Source: Methylophilaceae bacterium (lineage in GTDB: Bacteria > Pseudomonadota > Gammaproteobacteria > Burkholderiales > Methylophilaceae). Taken from it: 64,000 bases of DNA. The position numbers were made by a program, and so were the translations under genes. Position 1 is the stretch's first letter. Every line of letters begins with the position of its first letter. Location: positions 1,690,311-1,754,310 of the forward strand of contig CP073759.1 in assembly GCA_018398995.1 (NCBI GenBank). Reading direction: 5' to 3'. Below are positions 1 to 7,891 of the stretch, one piece after another. A model generated the notes under the pieces. The model was not told the DNA's origin, did no database searches, and worked only from the letters and a program-made list of their open reading frames with translations.

Positions 1-835
1 CTAAAACGCTGGATAGGCTTTAACGCCAATAAATCTAGCTGCCAGTCATTTTTCTTTTGACCAATAATGGCGCGTACACCTTGAAAGTTATTGGTCGTAT
101 TGCGCCATTCGTTACGTGCTAGCAATCGGCGATCAGTATATTCAAATGCTTGACGACCAGCACGTACGCTAATGGGGCGGTCATTACCTAAATCATCTTT
201 ACCCAATGGGGTTTCTTTAAAAAAAAGTTCTGCATAAGCTTGAATTGGCTCGGCGCGGTTGATATCGCGCGTATCGATTTCACGTGTAAACTGGCTGTTG
301 TTTCGAGTAGCATCTTCGACTTCTAATGTAAAACGAAGTGGATCTAGAATGTTTTAACCGCTACATAAGCACGTGTACGCAACAAGATAGGGTCATCAAT
401 AGTATCGCGACCACGTCTAAAGTCGTTATCACGCTTTTCATATCGAATACGATAATCCAAACCAATATCTAACCAATCAATATCTGAAAAAGCATCATAG
501 TCTTTCAACCAAGTTTTATTAAGTTGCTTCACGTAACGAGGTGGCTCAGTCTCCCGTCCAGTACCATAACTTTTACGTTCTACGTAATAGCCATTAGCCG
601 CACGCTTTGCCGCTCTCTGCTCTAATTCTATTTCCTTTAGGCGGTCACTAATTTTCACCTGTTGTTCTTGTTCGGTTGCGTTAGCAGGCACGATTTCGTA
701 GGCGTCAGCTATTTGAATAGATGAATTTGCAACCTCTTTGCTTTGGCTCTTACCGATTTCATTCGCCAATAGTGACTTGGTGCTGACGACTAGCCCTGCA
801 AGAATGAGTGAATTAATAATTTTTCTATATTTCAT
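1..835 (-). pseudogene. alginate-export-type outer membrane porin, frameshifted, 3' end outside the window
   Basis: The first 163 residues start with a signal peptide (MKYRKIINSLILAGL, cleavage probably after SLLA) and run to a stop at 344-346. Reading continues in another frame from about 350 down to 1 as ILDPLRFTLEVEDATRNNSQ, then AYAELFFKETPLG and GRQAFEYTDRRLLARNEWRN. The joined text (DWLDIGLDYRIRYEKRDNDF, RTRAYVAVK, ILDPLRF) looks like the beta-barrel family called alginate export proteins, which form outer-membrane channels. Adding one A to the short run at 352-355 would restore VKNILDPLRF, so a single-base deletion explains the break. A good ribosome site (AGGAG) precedes the ATG at 835. 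The substrate is unknown. The family call is from recognition of the sequence style; the frameshift is seen directly and could be real decay or a sequencing error. Confidence 0.7.
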
Positions 836-918
836 TTTTTCTCCTGATCTTTTTCTTCCAGTGGTCTGGTCAGGAAACTATTGATAAAATTTTATATAGC
901 GCCATTGATTTGGTAGCT

Positions 919-1113
919 CTATTTTTTGTTTAAATTGGTATTGCTGAATCTAATTTTTTCGCGCTGTTCAATTTGAACAATATTGCTGTCATGAATAACA
1001 ATTTCTATCGAGCCAAATCCAGTATTAGTTTTAATTGCGTTGATTGCCTCAGATATTTTTCCAAGCGTTTCGCTCTCATTATCAATATTTAATTTTGGTT
1101 TAGCATTTGTCAT
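919..1113 (-). CDS. DUF2292 (YezD-like) small protein
   Basis: A 64-residue protein with the pattern ISEAINAIKTNTGFGSIEIV followed by IHDSNIVQIEQREKIRF. This is the core of the DUF2292/YezD family: a short helix, then a strand containing GSIEI-hD and a closing VQIE-EKIR segment. Members are often encoded beside sulfur or anion transport genes, but their molecular role is not known. Here it lies 83 bases upstream of the porin on the same strand, so the two may be co-transcribed. The C-terminus ends with NTNLNKK and shows no membrane segment. The ribosome site is weak (GAGCAATACTG before ATG). The family call is moderately sure; the function is open. Confidence 0.7.
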   Translation of the reverse strand: MTNAKPKLNIDNESETLGKISEAINAIKTNTGFGSIEIVIHDSNIVQIEQREKIRFSNTNLNKK

Positions 1114-1313
1114 CAGTATTGCTCAAATTACGAATGAACGTACTGTACCCAATATTTTTATATATTAATAAATAATTTGTAATTATTTTTATATAATTAT
1201 AAGTTATATTAAATGTTTATACTTGGCACTGTTATGTTGGTGGATTATTAATTGGATGAATTAATAATATTTGATGGATATTGCTATCAGCAGGATTTGC
1301 TGGATGTTGGCTG

Positions 1314-1745
1314 TTATGATTTTTGTAACTCTTTTAACTTTTTATACAGCATTCTTGTTTCGAGTAAATTCCAAACCCTTAACATGGCTTCTATCGAATC
1401 GAAAGGTTTTGTCAGAAAGTCTTTTGCGCCTAATGCTAAGGCTTTTCTTTTGGCCGCAATGGTGGCATCAGCAGTCAGTACAATGATGGGTAAGTATTCA
1501 TCTTTGGGAATATTTTTGGATAGTAAGTCGAGTATTGCATAGCCATCAAGAACGGGCATCATGAGGTCAAGTAAAATTAAATCGGGTTGAAACGCGGTGA
1601 ATAAGTCGATTGTTTTTGTCGAGTCTGCGGTGCTAATGACTTGCTCAAAACCCTCTTTTGCTAATAAGGCTTCAAGTAAGCGTAGGTTTGCATCGGCATC
1701 GTCAACAATCAGTATTTTGGCATTTAAAATCTCATTATCTGTCAT
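1314..1745 (-). CDS. single-domain response regulator (CheY-like receiver)
   Basis: A stand-alone receiver domain of about 143 residues. It carries the acidic pair IVDD near the N-terminus, the phosphoacceptor Asp in LILLDLMMP (residue 60 from this start), the Thr of VLTAD and the Lys of FLTKPFD, so all receiver landmarks are present. There is no output domain, which suggests it passes phosphate on or acts by protein contact. The first ATG at 1760 lies deeper inside the kinase gene; the ATG at 1745 fits the family start better, and either way the gene overlaps the end of the hybrid kinase. The overlap implies translational coupling, so the kinase is its likely partner. Confidence 0.85.
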   Translation of the reverse strand: MTDNEILNAKILIVDDADANLRLLEALLAKEGFEQVISTADSTKTIDLFTAFQPDLILLDLMMPVLDGYAILDLLSKNIPKDEYLPIIVLTADATIAAKRKALALGAKDFLTKPFDSIEAMLRVWNLLETRMLYKKLKELQKS

Positions 1746-3699
1746 TTTCGGTCCTGTCATCTTGCGTTAGGTTTAATACGGTTTTAGTGAAAGTGGCAAT
1801 ATTGAGTGGTTTGGTCATATAGTCATTGATCCCTGTTTGCTTTAATCTTTCAATCGTATCTGGCATTGCATCGGCACTTAAAATCATGATCGGTAAGCGC
1901 TTTAAATTGGGGTGAGATTTAATGTAATCTACTAATACCTCGCCTGATTCATCCGGTAGATTGAGATCGACAATCATTAAGCTGGCGTCAATTTGATTGA
2001 GTAAATCTTTGCTTTCTTTAACAGTGGCTGTGCAATGTAGTTTTAGATTGGGCAAACGTTTGATAACGGCTTCCACCAAAGCACGATTGCTGACATTATC
2101 CTCTACATAGATGATGTGTTTTTTATGTATGCTGGTGGGCGCTTGTTTAGTGGCGGTGATTGCTTGCGTGATCTTTTTATGGTTTGGCAGGGCATTGGTT
2201 GCTTTTAGCTCTATCCAAAATAAACTTTTATTTTTTGCAACGTGAATACTACCTTGCATGGCTAAGATGATTTGCTTACTTAACGCTAATCCCAAGCCAG
2301 TACCTTCAGTTTTAGAGTGCTCCGCACCTAATCGGTCAAACGCAGTAAATAGTCTTTCTTTTAAAGGGTCAGCAATACCGGCCCCTTCATCAAATACTTC
2401 AATTAATATCGTTGCATCCTTTTGGTAAGCAGACACTAAAACGGTAGAATTACATGGCCCATATTTCAGCGCATTAGATAATAGATTTAATATGACTTGT
2501 AACAACTTTTGTCGCTCAGCAAGCGCAACTAAATTAGGCTGGATATCTTGCTCAATTTGTATATCACGAATTTTACCCAATGGCGCTATATACTGAATAG
2601 CTTCCGCCATTAAGTCATTAATTGGCGTTGGTTCAAGTGTTAGTCTCAGAACGCCTGACTCGATTCTTGCAATGTCTAATACTTCATCAATTAATTTAAG
2701 CAAATGTTCGCCTGCGCTTTTAATCATATTGACATTTTCTTTGTGCTTGTCATTTTCAAGCTCTATTTGTAGTAGCTGAGCAAAGCCCAAAATGGCATTG
2801 AGTGGTGTACGCAGCTCATGGCTGGTTCGTGATAAAAACATACTTTTTTCTCTACTAGCTTGTTCGGCCTCATTTCTAGCCTGCGTAGTATCGTAAATAT
2901 TCTTGGCTAATAATTTAGAGGCTTGATCTAGTGCCTCTGAAAGCTGTCCCAATTCATCTTTGCTACTTGACGGTAATTCGAGGGCTTCTGCTTTTGCTAA
3001 ATGCGCTGCGCTATCTCTTAATAGCTTAACTCTTTTAACGATCGTGCCTGAAAAAATCCAAACCGCAAAAATAGAACCCAGAATGCCACTGAATGCGGCC
3101 AGCAACGTGATACGGATATTGCGCTGGCGTTGCACTTTAATTTTAAATTGATCTTCAGAAACCAAAAGTGCTTCTTGTTGTTTTAAAAGCTCAATCTCGG
3201 TTCTTAACTTTTCCATATTGCTGACCTGTAATTTAAATTGCAGAACCAGATTCTCGGAGGCAATATCCGACTCGTTTTTGGATAAAATATCAAGCCTTGT
3301 TAGGTTTTCCTGTACCAGTAAACTAATATTGCTAATACGCTCTTTTTGCACTTCGCTCTCTAATTGCACCACTAATTTATCGAGTAATGTCGGCAGTTGT
3401 TGTTTGGCGATATAGAAGTTTTGTAAGAACAATTTATCTCCTGTCAGTAAGAAATCTCTAACACCTGTAGACGCTTGTAATAAATTGGTATGCACCGTTT
3501 CAATGTCACGTTGGTTTTGTAGTGCGAGCTTTAATTGGTTTTCTAAACTCGATAATTGCTTTTCTAAGCTGTAAAGAGAGCTAAGCGAGGCTAGCAACAC
3601 AGCCAAAGGCAACATAATCACAATAATACCTTTTGCCGCCAAAGGCAGATCCTGCCAATATTGCGATATGCCGCGATTGATTTTGCTCATGCTCAACAT
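1735..3699 (-). CDS. hybrid sensor histidine kinase with CHASE3-type sensor, HAMP and receiver
   Basis: A 654-residue membrane kinase. Domains in order: membrane segment at about 22-43; a periplasmic helical domain with the CHASE3-like motif DFLLTGDKLFL (residues 82-92); second membrane segment at about 195-216; HAMP linker to about 270; HisKA with the phospho-His in SRTSHELRTPLN (His294); HATPase with NLLSNALKYG and EGTGLGLALSKQ; and a C-terminal receiver with phosphoacceptor Asp578 in SLMIVDLNLP. CHASE3 domains sense unknown extracellular signals. The downstream response regulator overlaps this gene and a LuxR-type regulator sits upstream, so the three probably form one phosphorelay. The start is uncertain between residues 1 and 4. 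Confidence 0.9.
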   Translation of the reverse strand: MLSMSKINRGISQYWQDLPLAAKGIIVIMLPLAVLLASLSSLYSLEKQLSSLENQLKLALQNQRDIETVHTNLLQASTGVRDFLLTGDKLFLQNFYIAKQQLPTLLDKLVVQLESEVQKERISNISLLVQENLTRLDILSKNESDIASENLVLQFKLQVSNMEKLRTEIELLKQQEALLVSEDQFKIKVQRQRNIRITLLAAFSGILGSIFAVWIFSGTIVKRVKLLRDSAAHLAKAEALELPSSSKDELGQLSEALDQASKLLAKNIYDTTQARNEAEQASREKSMFLSRTSHELRTPLNAILGFAQLLQIELENDKHKENVNMIKSAGEHLLKLIDEVLDIARIESGVLRLTLEPTPINDLMAEAIQYIAPLGKIRDIQIEQDIQPNLVALAERQKLLQVILNLLSNALKYGPCNSTVLVSAYQKDATILIEVFDEGAGIADPLKERLFTAFDRLGAEHSKTEGTGLGLALSKQIILAMQGSIHVAKNKSLFWIELKATNALPNHKKITQAITATKQAPTSIHKKHIIYVEDNVSNRALVEAVIKRLPNLKLHCTATVKESKDLLNQIDASLMIVDLNLPDESGEVLVDYIKSHPNLKRLPIMILSADAMPDTIERLKQTGINDYMTKPLNIATFTKTVLNLTQDDRTENDR

Positions 3700-3739
3700 T
3701 TTCTGTCTATATATAAATTAGGGTAGGTAGCAGTTTGAA

Positions 3740-4510
3740 TCAATTATTTTTAAAGCCAAGCTCCACTGCTTTAACAGCCGCTTGCGTCCTATCTTTTAAG
3801 CCCAGCTTGCTCAGGATACGCTCAACATGAATTTTAACGGTTCCCGGCGCTATTCCTAACAATTCAGCCAACGCTGCATTACTATGCCCATAAGGCAACA
3901 AGGCAAATACCTCTCGCTCTCTTGGGGTTAAACTATCTAATATATGCAAATCTTCAGGTGATGCGGATTGTTTGCTCGCACGCATCATGGCCATACCAAC
4001 TAACCCGCTTAAGCTGTGAATCGTCTGATTATCATCTTTAGATAACGTCCCAGCGTTGCCAGAAAAAGCCAAGATGCCCAACGGTTGTTGAGCATAGGCA
4101 ATAGGAATGATAGAAGGGGTTAAGCCGGCCGTATCTGGGTATGACCACAGTGGCGTCAATTCATGGCTTACTTGAAACTCGCATGGTGATCGCAATAGTT
4201 TTGCTAATACCCCCATGATTGGAATACGAGCGCCGACAGGATAGGTTTGTCCGAGATGAGCAAGCACGGTTAAGGTGTTGGTTTCTTGTATTGCTATTAA
4301 ACCGTGAGCAGCCCCTATTTGGGTGCAAAAGGTATTGAGTATTTGTGCTGCAATCGTTGCAGACCAGCCTTTATCGTAGAGCATTTTGCCAGTTAAATAA
4401 AATAGCCTTAACTTAGCATTTTCTTCATGGTCTTTTTTAACAGATGCGCGCAGCTCTCTTGCGCTTAAAGCAGGCACTTCACTATCAATCATATGATGTT
4501 TATTTGACAT
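3740..4510 (-). CDS. LuxR-family transcriptional regulator with GAF-like sensor
   Basis: A 256-residue regulator. Residues about 30-180 look like a GAF-type sensor (GAAHGLIAIQET, PVGARIPIMGVLAKLL, PLGILAFSGNAGTLSKDD). The C-terminal 65 residues are a clear LuxR/GerE helix-turn-helix (LTPREREVFALLPYGHSN, IAPGTVKIHVERILSKLGLK). It is not a standard receiver-type LuxR because the N-terminus lacks the acidic pocket. It precedes the kinase gene on the same strand by about 40 bases and so probably belongs to the same signalling unit. An inverted repeat lies just upstream of its start and may be its own operator. The targets are unknown. Confidence 0.85.
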   Translation of the reverse strand: MSNKHHMIDSEVPALSARELRASVKKDHEENAKLRLFYLTGKMLYDKGWSATIAAQILNTFCTQIGAAHGLIAIQETNTLTVLAHLGQTYPVGARIPIMGVLAKLLRSPCEFQVSHELTPLWSYPDTAGLTPSIIPIAYAQQPLGILAFSGNAGTLSKDDNQTIHSLSGLVGMAMMRASKQSASPEDLHILDSLTPREREVFALLPYGHSNAALAELLGIAPGTVKIHVERILSKLGLKDRTQAAVKAVELGFKNN

Positions 4511-4522
4511 ATGCCGTTTAGT

Positions 4523-4542
4523 ATATACCGATATAGGTATAT
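4523..4542. promoter_or_regulatory. inverted repeat, candidate operator upstream of the LuxR-type gene
   Basis: A perfect 7-base inverted repeat, ATATACC and GGTATAT with a 6-base spacer, lies 13 bases upstream of the LuxR-type start codon, in the gap shared with the divergent secreted-protein gene. The 20-base size fits a dimeric helix-turn-helix protein. Its role as an autoregulatory operator is inference. Confidence 0.4.
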
Positions 4543-4649
4543 TGACGGATTTTTTATTGACTCAGTGGGCGCACAATATACTTCATAAAAAAGCGTTATA
4601 TGAATAAAGGCTTTTTGGCTGAAATGCCAACTACTTAGGAGAATTTGAA

Positions 4650-4979
4650 ATGAAAAAATTATCATTACTCAGTGCTTTGATGTTGAGCTTCACACTCAAC
4701 GCATATGCTAATGCAAACCACGAGCATGTCAATGTGGCAGATCGATTGCATATTGCCGATGCCTCACAAGCGAATCCAGATGTAAACAATGCATTAAGAC
4801 TAAAATTTATCAGCAGAAGAGCGGCACAAAATCCAGCTGTGAATAATAAAGATGCACAGCAAGCTGACGAAGAATGGGAAGGTGCTACTTATGTTGATGA
4901 AGAAGAGTCTGATGCATCGAAAAGATTAAACAGACAATTCAAAAGCAAAAGACCTTATATTAACTATCAGTTTGATTGA
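4650..4979 (+). CDS. small secreted protein of unknown function
   Basis: A 109-residue protein with a clear signal peptide (MKKLSLLSALMLSFTLNAYA, cleavage probably before NANHEH). A good ribosome site (AGGAG) precedes the ATG. The mature part is polar and acidic (QQADEEWEGATYVDEEESD) with a basic tail. It contains what looks like a small internal duplication, QANPDVNNA and AQNPAVNNK. No family was recognised. It is transcribed away from the LuxR-type gene and ends at a strong terminator, so it is probably a single-gene unit, exported to the periplasm. Regulation by the neighbouring LuxR-type protein is possible but not shown. Confidence 0.7.
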   Translation: MKKLSLLSALMLSFTLNAYANANHEHVNVADRLHIADASQANPDVNNALRLKFISRRAAQNPAVNNKDAQQADEEWEGATYVDEEESDASKRLNRQFKSKRPYINYQFD

Positions 4980-4992
4980 GAGTGTTTGACTT

Positions 4993-5020
4993 AAAAGCGG
5001 GCAGAAGCCCGCTTTTATTT
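4993..5020 (+). terminator. rho-independent terminator after the small secreted protein
   Basis: A 10-base perfect stem, AAAAGCGGGC and GCCCGCTTTT around the loop AGAA, followed by ATTT. It lies 13 bases after the stop codon. Confidence 0.9.
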
Positions 5021-5159
5021 GTATTAATCGTTCATTTTTATAGAAGGTTTTGTTAACATTTTCTTAAAATAAATAGTGTAGCTTTTCTGTATTAAAAGCA
5101 TAATTGGTTTTTATCAGAAAGCGTTCAGTTAGTTGTCTCAATCACAAAGGAAGAAAGTA

Positions 5160-6722
5160 ATGAAGTTAAACATTATCGATGATATAAAAACAGATTTACC
5201 CGCCAGTATCGTCGTGTTTTTTGTTGCACTACCCCTATGTCTGGGTATTGCGCTCGCATCAGGTGCTCCGCTCTTTTCTGGTGTTATTGCCGGGATTATT
5301 GGCGGTATTATTGTTGGAATGGCCAGTGGTTCTCAGCTCGGCGTGAGCGGTCCAGCTGCTGGATTAGCCGTTATTGTGCTGACGGCAATTGCTAGCTTAG
5401 GCTCGTTTGAGGCTTTTTTGTTAGCAGTGCTAGTGGCAGGCATTATTCAATTCTTGTTAGGGTACTTTAAGGCGGGCTTTATTGCTTATTTTGTACCATC
5501 TTCAGTCATTAAGGGCATGTTAACGGGCATTGGCTTGCTGATTATTCTCAAGCAAATTCCTTATGCGCTAGGCTACCAAACTGATTATGAGGGCAGTGAG
5601 TCGTTTATTGAAGCAAGTGGTGGTAATACATTTACCTCTTTAATGGATGCATGGAATCTACTCACACCAGGCGCCCTACTGATTACCGCTATTTCGCTAG
5701 CAATTCTCATTTTATGGGATGCTTTACTGACTAAAAAACATAAATTTTTTCAAATTTTACAAGGGCCCATTGTGGTGGTCTTGGTTGGCATTTTGCTCAA
5801 CTTTTTATTTCAAGCGGGTTTGTTAAACTTTACGTTGTCACCCGAGCAAATCGTCGATCTACCAGTCTCTAACAATCTTGAGGAGTTACTTGGTCAGTTT
5901 ACTTTTCCAGATTTTTCACAATGGACCAACATTGAGATTTATAAAATTGGATTTGTTATGGCCATTGTTGCTAGCTTAGAAACCTTACTTTGTGTAGAAG
6001 CGACAGATAAATTGGATCCCAACAAACGTGTAACACCAACTAATTTAGAATTAAAAGCACAAGGTATTGGTAATATGATTTCTGGCTTGATTGGCGGATT
6101 GCCAATTACACAAGTCATTGTGCGTAGCTCTGCCAATATTACTTTTGGTGCCCAATCTAAACTATCTGCTATCTTGCATGGTTTTTGGTTGTTGTTAAGT
6201 GCTGTCACTATTGCGAGTTTATTAAACATGATTCCATTAGCAAGCCTGGCGACGATTTTGATTATTGTGGGCTATAAGCTTGCCAAGCCGAGTTTATTTA
6301 AACAAATGTATGAATTGGGTTGGGAACAATTCGCCCCATTTGCAATTACGGTAGTGGCAATTATCCTGACAGATTTATTGACAGGTATTGGTATTGGCTT
6401 AGCTGCGGCGATTATTTTTACGTTGCATCACAGTTTTCGCAACTCTTATCATATCAAAGCGGAACAAATCACACAGGCAGGACAAGCTGTCCATCATTTT
6501 ACCTTGGCTGAGGAAGTCTCCTTTTTCAATAAAGCCAGTATTATGGAGGCACTAACCGCAATTCCAGCAAACTCAAATGTGATTATTGATTGTACCAACT
6601 GCAAGTCAATGGCATATGACGTGCAAGAATTCATTCATGACTATCAAATACAGGCAAAATTAAGAAATATTGAGGTAGAAACCATTAACTTTAAGCCACC
6701 CAAGCATTTAATCGCGCATTAA
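5160..6722 (+). CDS. SulP-family anion transporter, probable bicarbonate transporter
   Basis: A 520-residue inner-membrane transporter with about 10-12 hydrophobic segments. The N-terminal LPASIVVFFVALPLCLGIAL and GPAAGLAVIVLTAIA are typical of the SulP family. The C-terminal part after about residue 420 is soluble and looks like a STAS domain (VHHFTLAEEVSFFNKASIME, NVIIDCTNCKSMAYDV). An earlier TTG at 5133 is open, but the ATG at 5160 follows AAAGGAAGAAAG and is a better start. A beta-carbonic anhydrase gene follows after 43 bases on the same strand. SulP proteins paired with carbonic anhydrases are generally taken to carry bicarbonate rather than sulfate; that substrate is inferred from context. 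Confidence 0.85.
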   Translation: MKLNIIDDIKTDLPASIVVFFVALPLCLGIALASGAPLFSGVIAGIIGGIIVGMASGSQLGVSGPAAGLAVIVLTAIASLGSFEAFLLAVLVAGIIQFLLGYFKAGFIAYFVPSSVIKGMLTGIGLLIILKQIPYALGYQTDYEGSESFIEASGGNTFTSLMDAWNLLTPGALLITAISLAILILWDALLTKKHKFFQILQGPIVVVLVGILLNFLFQAGLLNFTLSPEQIVDLPVSNNLEELLGQFTFPDFSQWTNIEIYKIGFVMAIVASLETLLCVEATDKLDPNKRVTPTNLELKAQGIGNMISGLIGGLPITQVIVRSSANITFGAQSKLSAILHGFWLLLSAVTIASLLNMIPLASLATILIIVGYKLAKPSLFKQMYELGWEQFAPFAITVVAIILTDLLTGIGIGLAAAIIFTLHHSFRNSYHIKAEQITQAGQAVHHFTLAEEVSFFNKASIMEALTAIPANSNVIIDCTNCKSMAYDVQEFIHDYQIQAKLRNIEVETINFKPPKHLIAH

Positions 6723-6765
6723 ACATTTTATTCATTACTTAAGAAATATAAACAAAGGATTTACG

Positions 6766-7413
6766 ATGTATAAGCATCCATTACTAGACCGTGACAAAAT
6801 AACACCAAAAGAAGCGATTGATATTCTTAAAGAAGGGAATATCCGCTTTATTAACCAAGATACAGAAGAAAAAGATTTTAAAACGCTGATTCATTTGACC
6901 CAAAATCAGCAACATCCATTTGTGTCAGTACTGAGTTGCAGTGATTCACGCGCTCCAGTTGAGCTGCTTTTTGATCAAGCCTTGGGTGATGTTTTTAGTG
7001 TGCGTTTGGCTGGTAATATTGCATCAGACAAAGCCATTGGCAGTTTAGAGTTCGGTAGTAAATATTTAGGCGCAAAATTAATTGTTGTGATGGGACATAC
7101 GAGCTGTGGTGCAGTTAAAGCAGCCTGTGATGACTTTAAAGATGGTCATATTGGTGAAATCATTAATATGATTAAACCTTCTATTCGACATGAAAAAACA
7201 ACGACTGATGCAGAAGAGCGTTGCTCAAAAAATGCTGATTTTGTACAAAAAGTGTGTGAGCTTAATATCAAACACCAAATAGAGAGCATTTTGCGTTGCA
7301 GTGATATTTTAGAAGACATGACGCAAGCGAAAGATATTGGTATTGTGGGTGCAGTCTATGATATCGCAACAGGCGAAGTACGATTTTTGGAAGACACTTT
7401 TATCGGTGTATAA
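6766..7413 (+). CDS. beta-class carbonic anhydrase
   Basis: A 215-residue enzyme that interconverts CO2 and bicarbonate. The zinc ligands and catalytic dyad are visible: Cys58, Asp60 and Arg62 in SCSDSRAP, and His111 and Cys114 in MGHTSCGAVKAA. The length fits the beta class. AAAGGA precedes the ATG. It is coupled to the SulP transporter upstream and closes the unit at a terminator, so the pair probably imports bicarbonate and equilibrates it with CO2, feeding carboxylases or helping pH balance. No signal peptide is present, so it is cytoplasmic. Confidence 0.95.
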   Translation: MYKHPLLDRDKITPKEAIDILKEGNIRFINQDTEEKDFKTLIHLTQNQQHPFVSVLSCSDSRAPVELLFDQALGDVFSVRLAGNIASDKAIGSLEFGSKYLGAKLIVVMGHTSCGAVKAACDDFKDGHIGEIINMIKPSIRHEKTTTDAEERCSKNADFVQKVCELNIKHQIESILRCSDILEDMTQAKDIGIVGAVYDIATGEVRFLEDTFIGV

Positions 7414-7441
7414 ATATCGTCGTATAGCAAAATTGGTTATG

Positions 7442-7470
7442 AAAAAAGGTGGCAGTGTGCCACCTTTTTT
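7442..7470. terminator. bidirectional terminator between carbonic anhydrase and fdx
   Basis: A 13-base perfect stem (AAAAAAGGTGGCA / TGCCACCTTTTTT) with loop GTG. It has A/T runs on both sides and lies between the convergent carbonic anhydrase and isc operon, so it can stop transcription from both. Confidence 0.93.
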
Positions 7471-7515
7471 AGTTTTGCAAGCTAATGCGATTGTTTAATT
7501 GCGACTAGTGTTTGA

Positions 7516-7857
7516 TTAGCGATGACCTTCTTTTGCCATGTTAATTGAATATTTAGGTATTTCTACGACTAAATTGGTGTCATCCACAATTGCTTGGCAA
7601 GACAAACGTGATTGCGGCTCTAAGCCCCACGCTTTGTCTAACAAATCATCTTCTGTATCTTCTGCCTCATTCAATGAAGCGAAACCCTCACGTACGATAA
7701 CATGACAAGTGGTGCAAGCGCATACCTGGTCGCAGGCATGGTCAATATCAATGTCGTTATCAAGTAAATTTTGACAAATCGACGCTCCCTTTTTTGCGTC
7801 AATTACTGCACCATCAGGGCAAAGCTCTTCATGCGGTAATACAATAATTTGTGGCAT
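7516..7857 (-). CDS. fdx: ISC-type [2Fe-2S] ferredoxin
   Basis: A 113-residue ferredoxin that donates electrons during iron-sulfur cluster assembly. The cluster ligands Cys42, Cys48, Cys51 and Cys87 are present (HACDQVCACTTCHV and RLSCQ), at the same positions as in the E. coli protein. The ribosome site is GGGGAAA before ATG. It is the last gene of the isc operon, 34 bases after hscA; no iscX gene follows, because the next gene is the convergent carbonic anhydrase. Confidence 0.97.
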   Translation of the reverse strand: MPQIIVLPHEELCPDGAVIDAKKGASICQNLLDNDIDIDHACDQVCACTTCHVIVREGFASLNEAEDTEDDLLDKAWGLEPQSRLSCQAIVDDTNLVVEIPKYSINMAKEGHR

Positions 7858-7891
7858 GTTTATTTCCCCAGCTTTTCGATTATAAAATTCA

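Noticed and set aside
1252-1542. Open frame on the plus strand, 96 codons
   Set aside because: Antisense of the response regulator, no family match.
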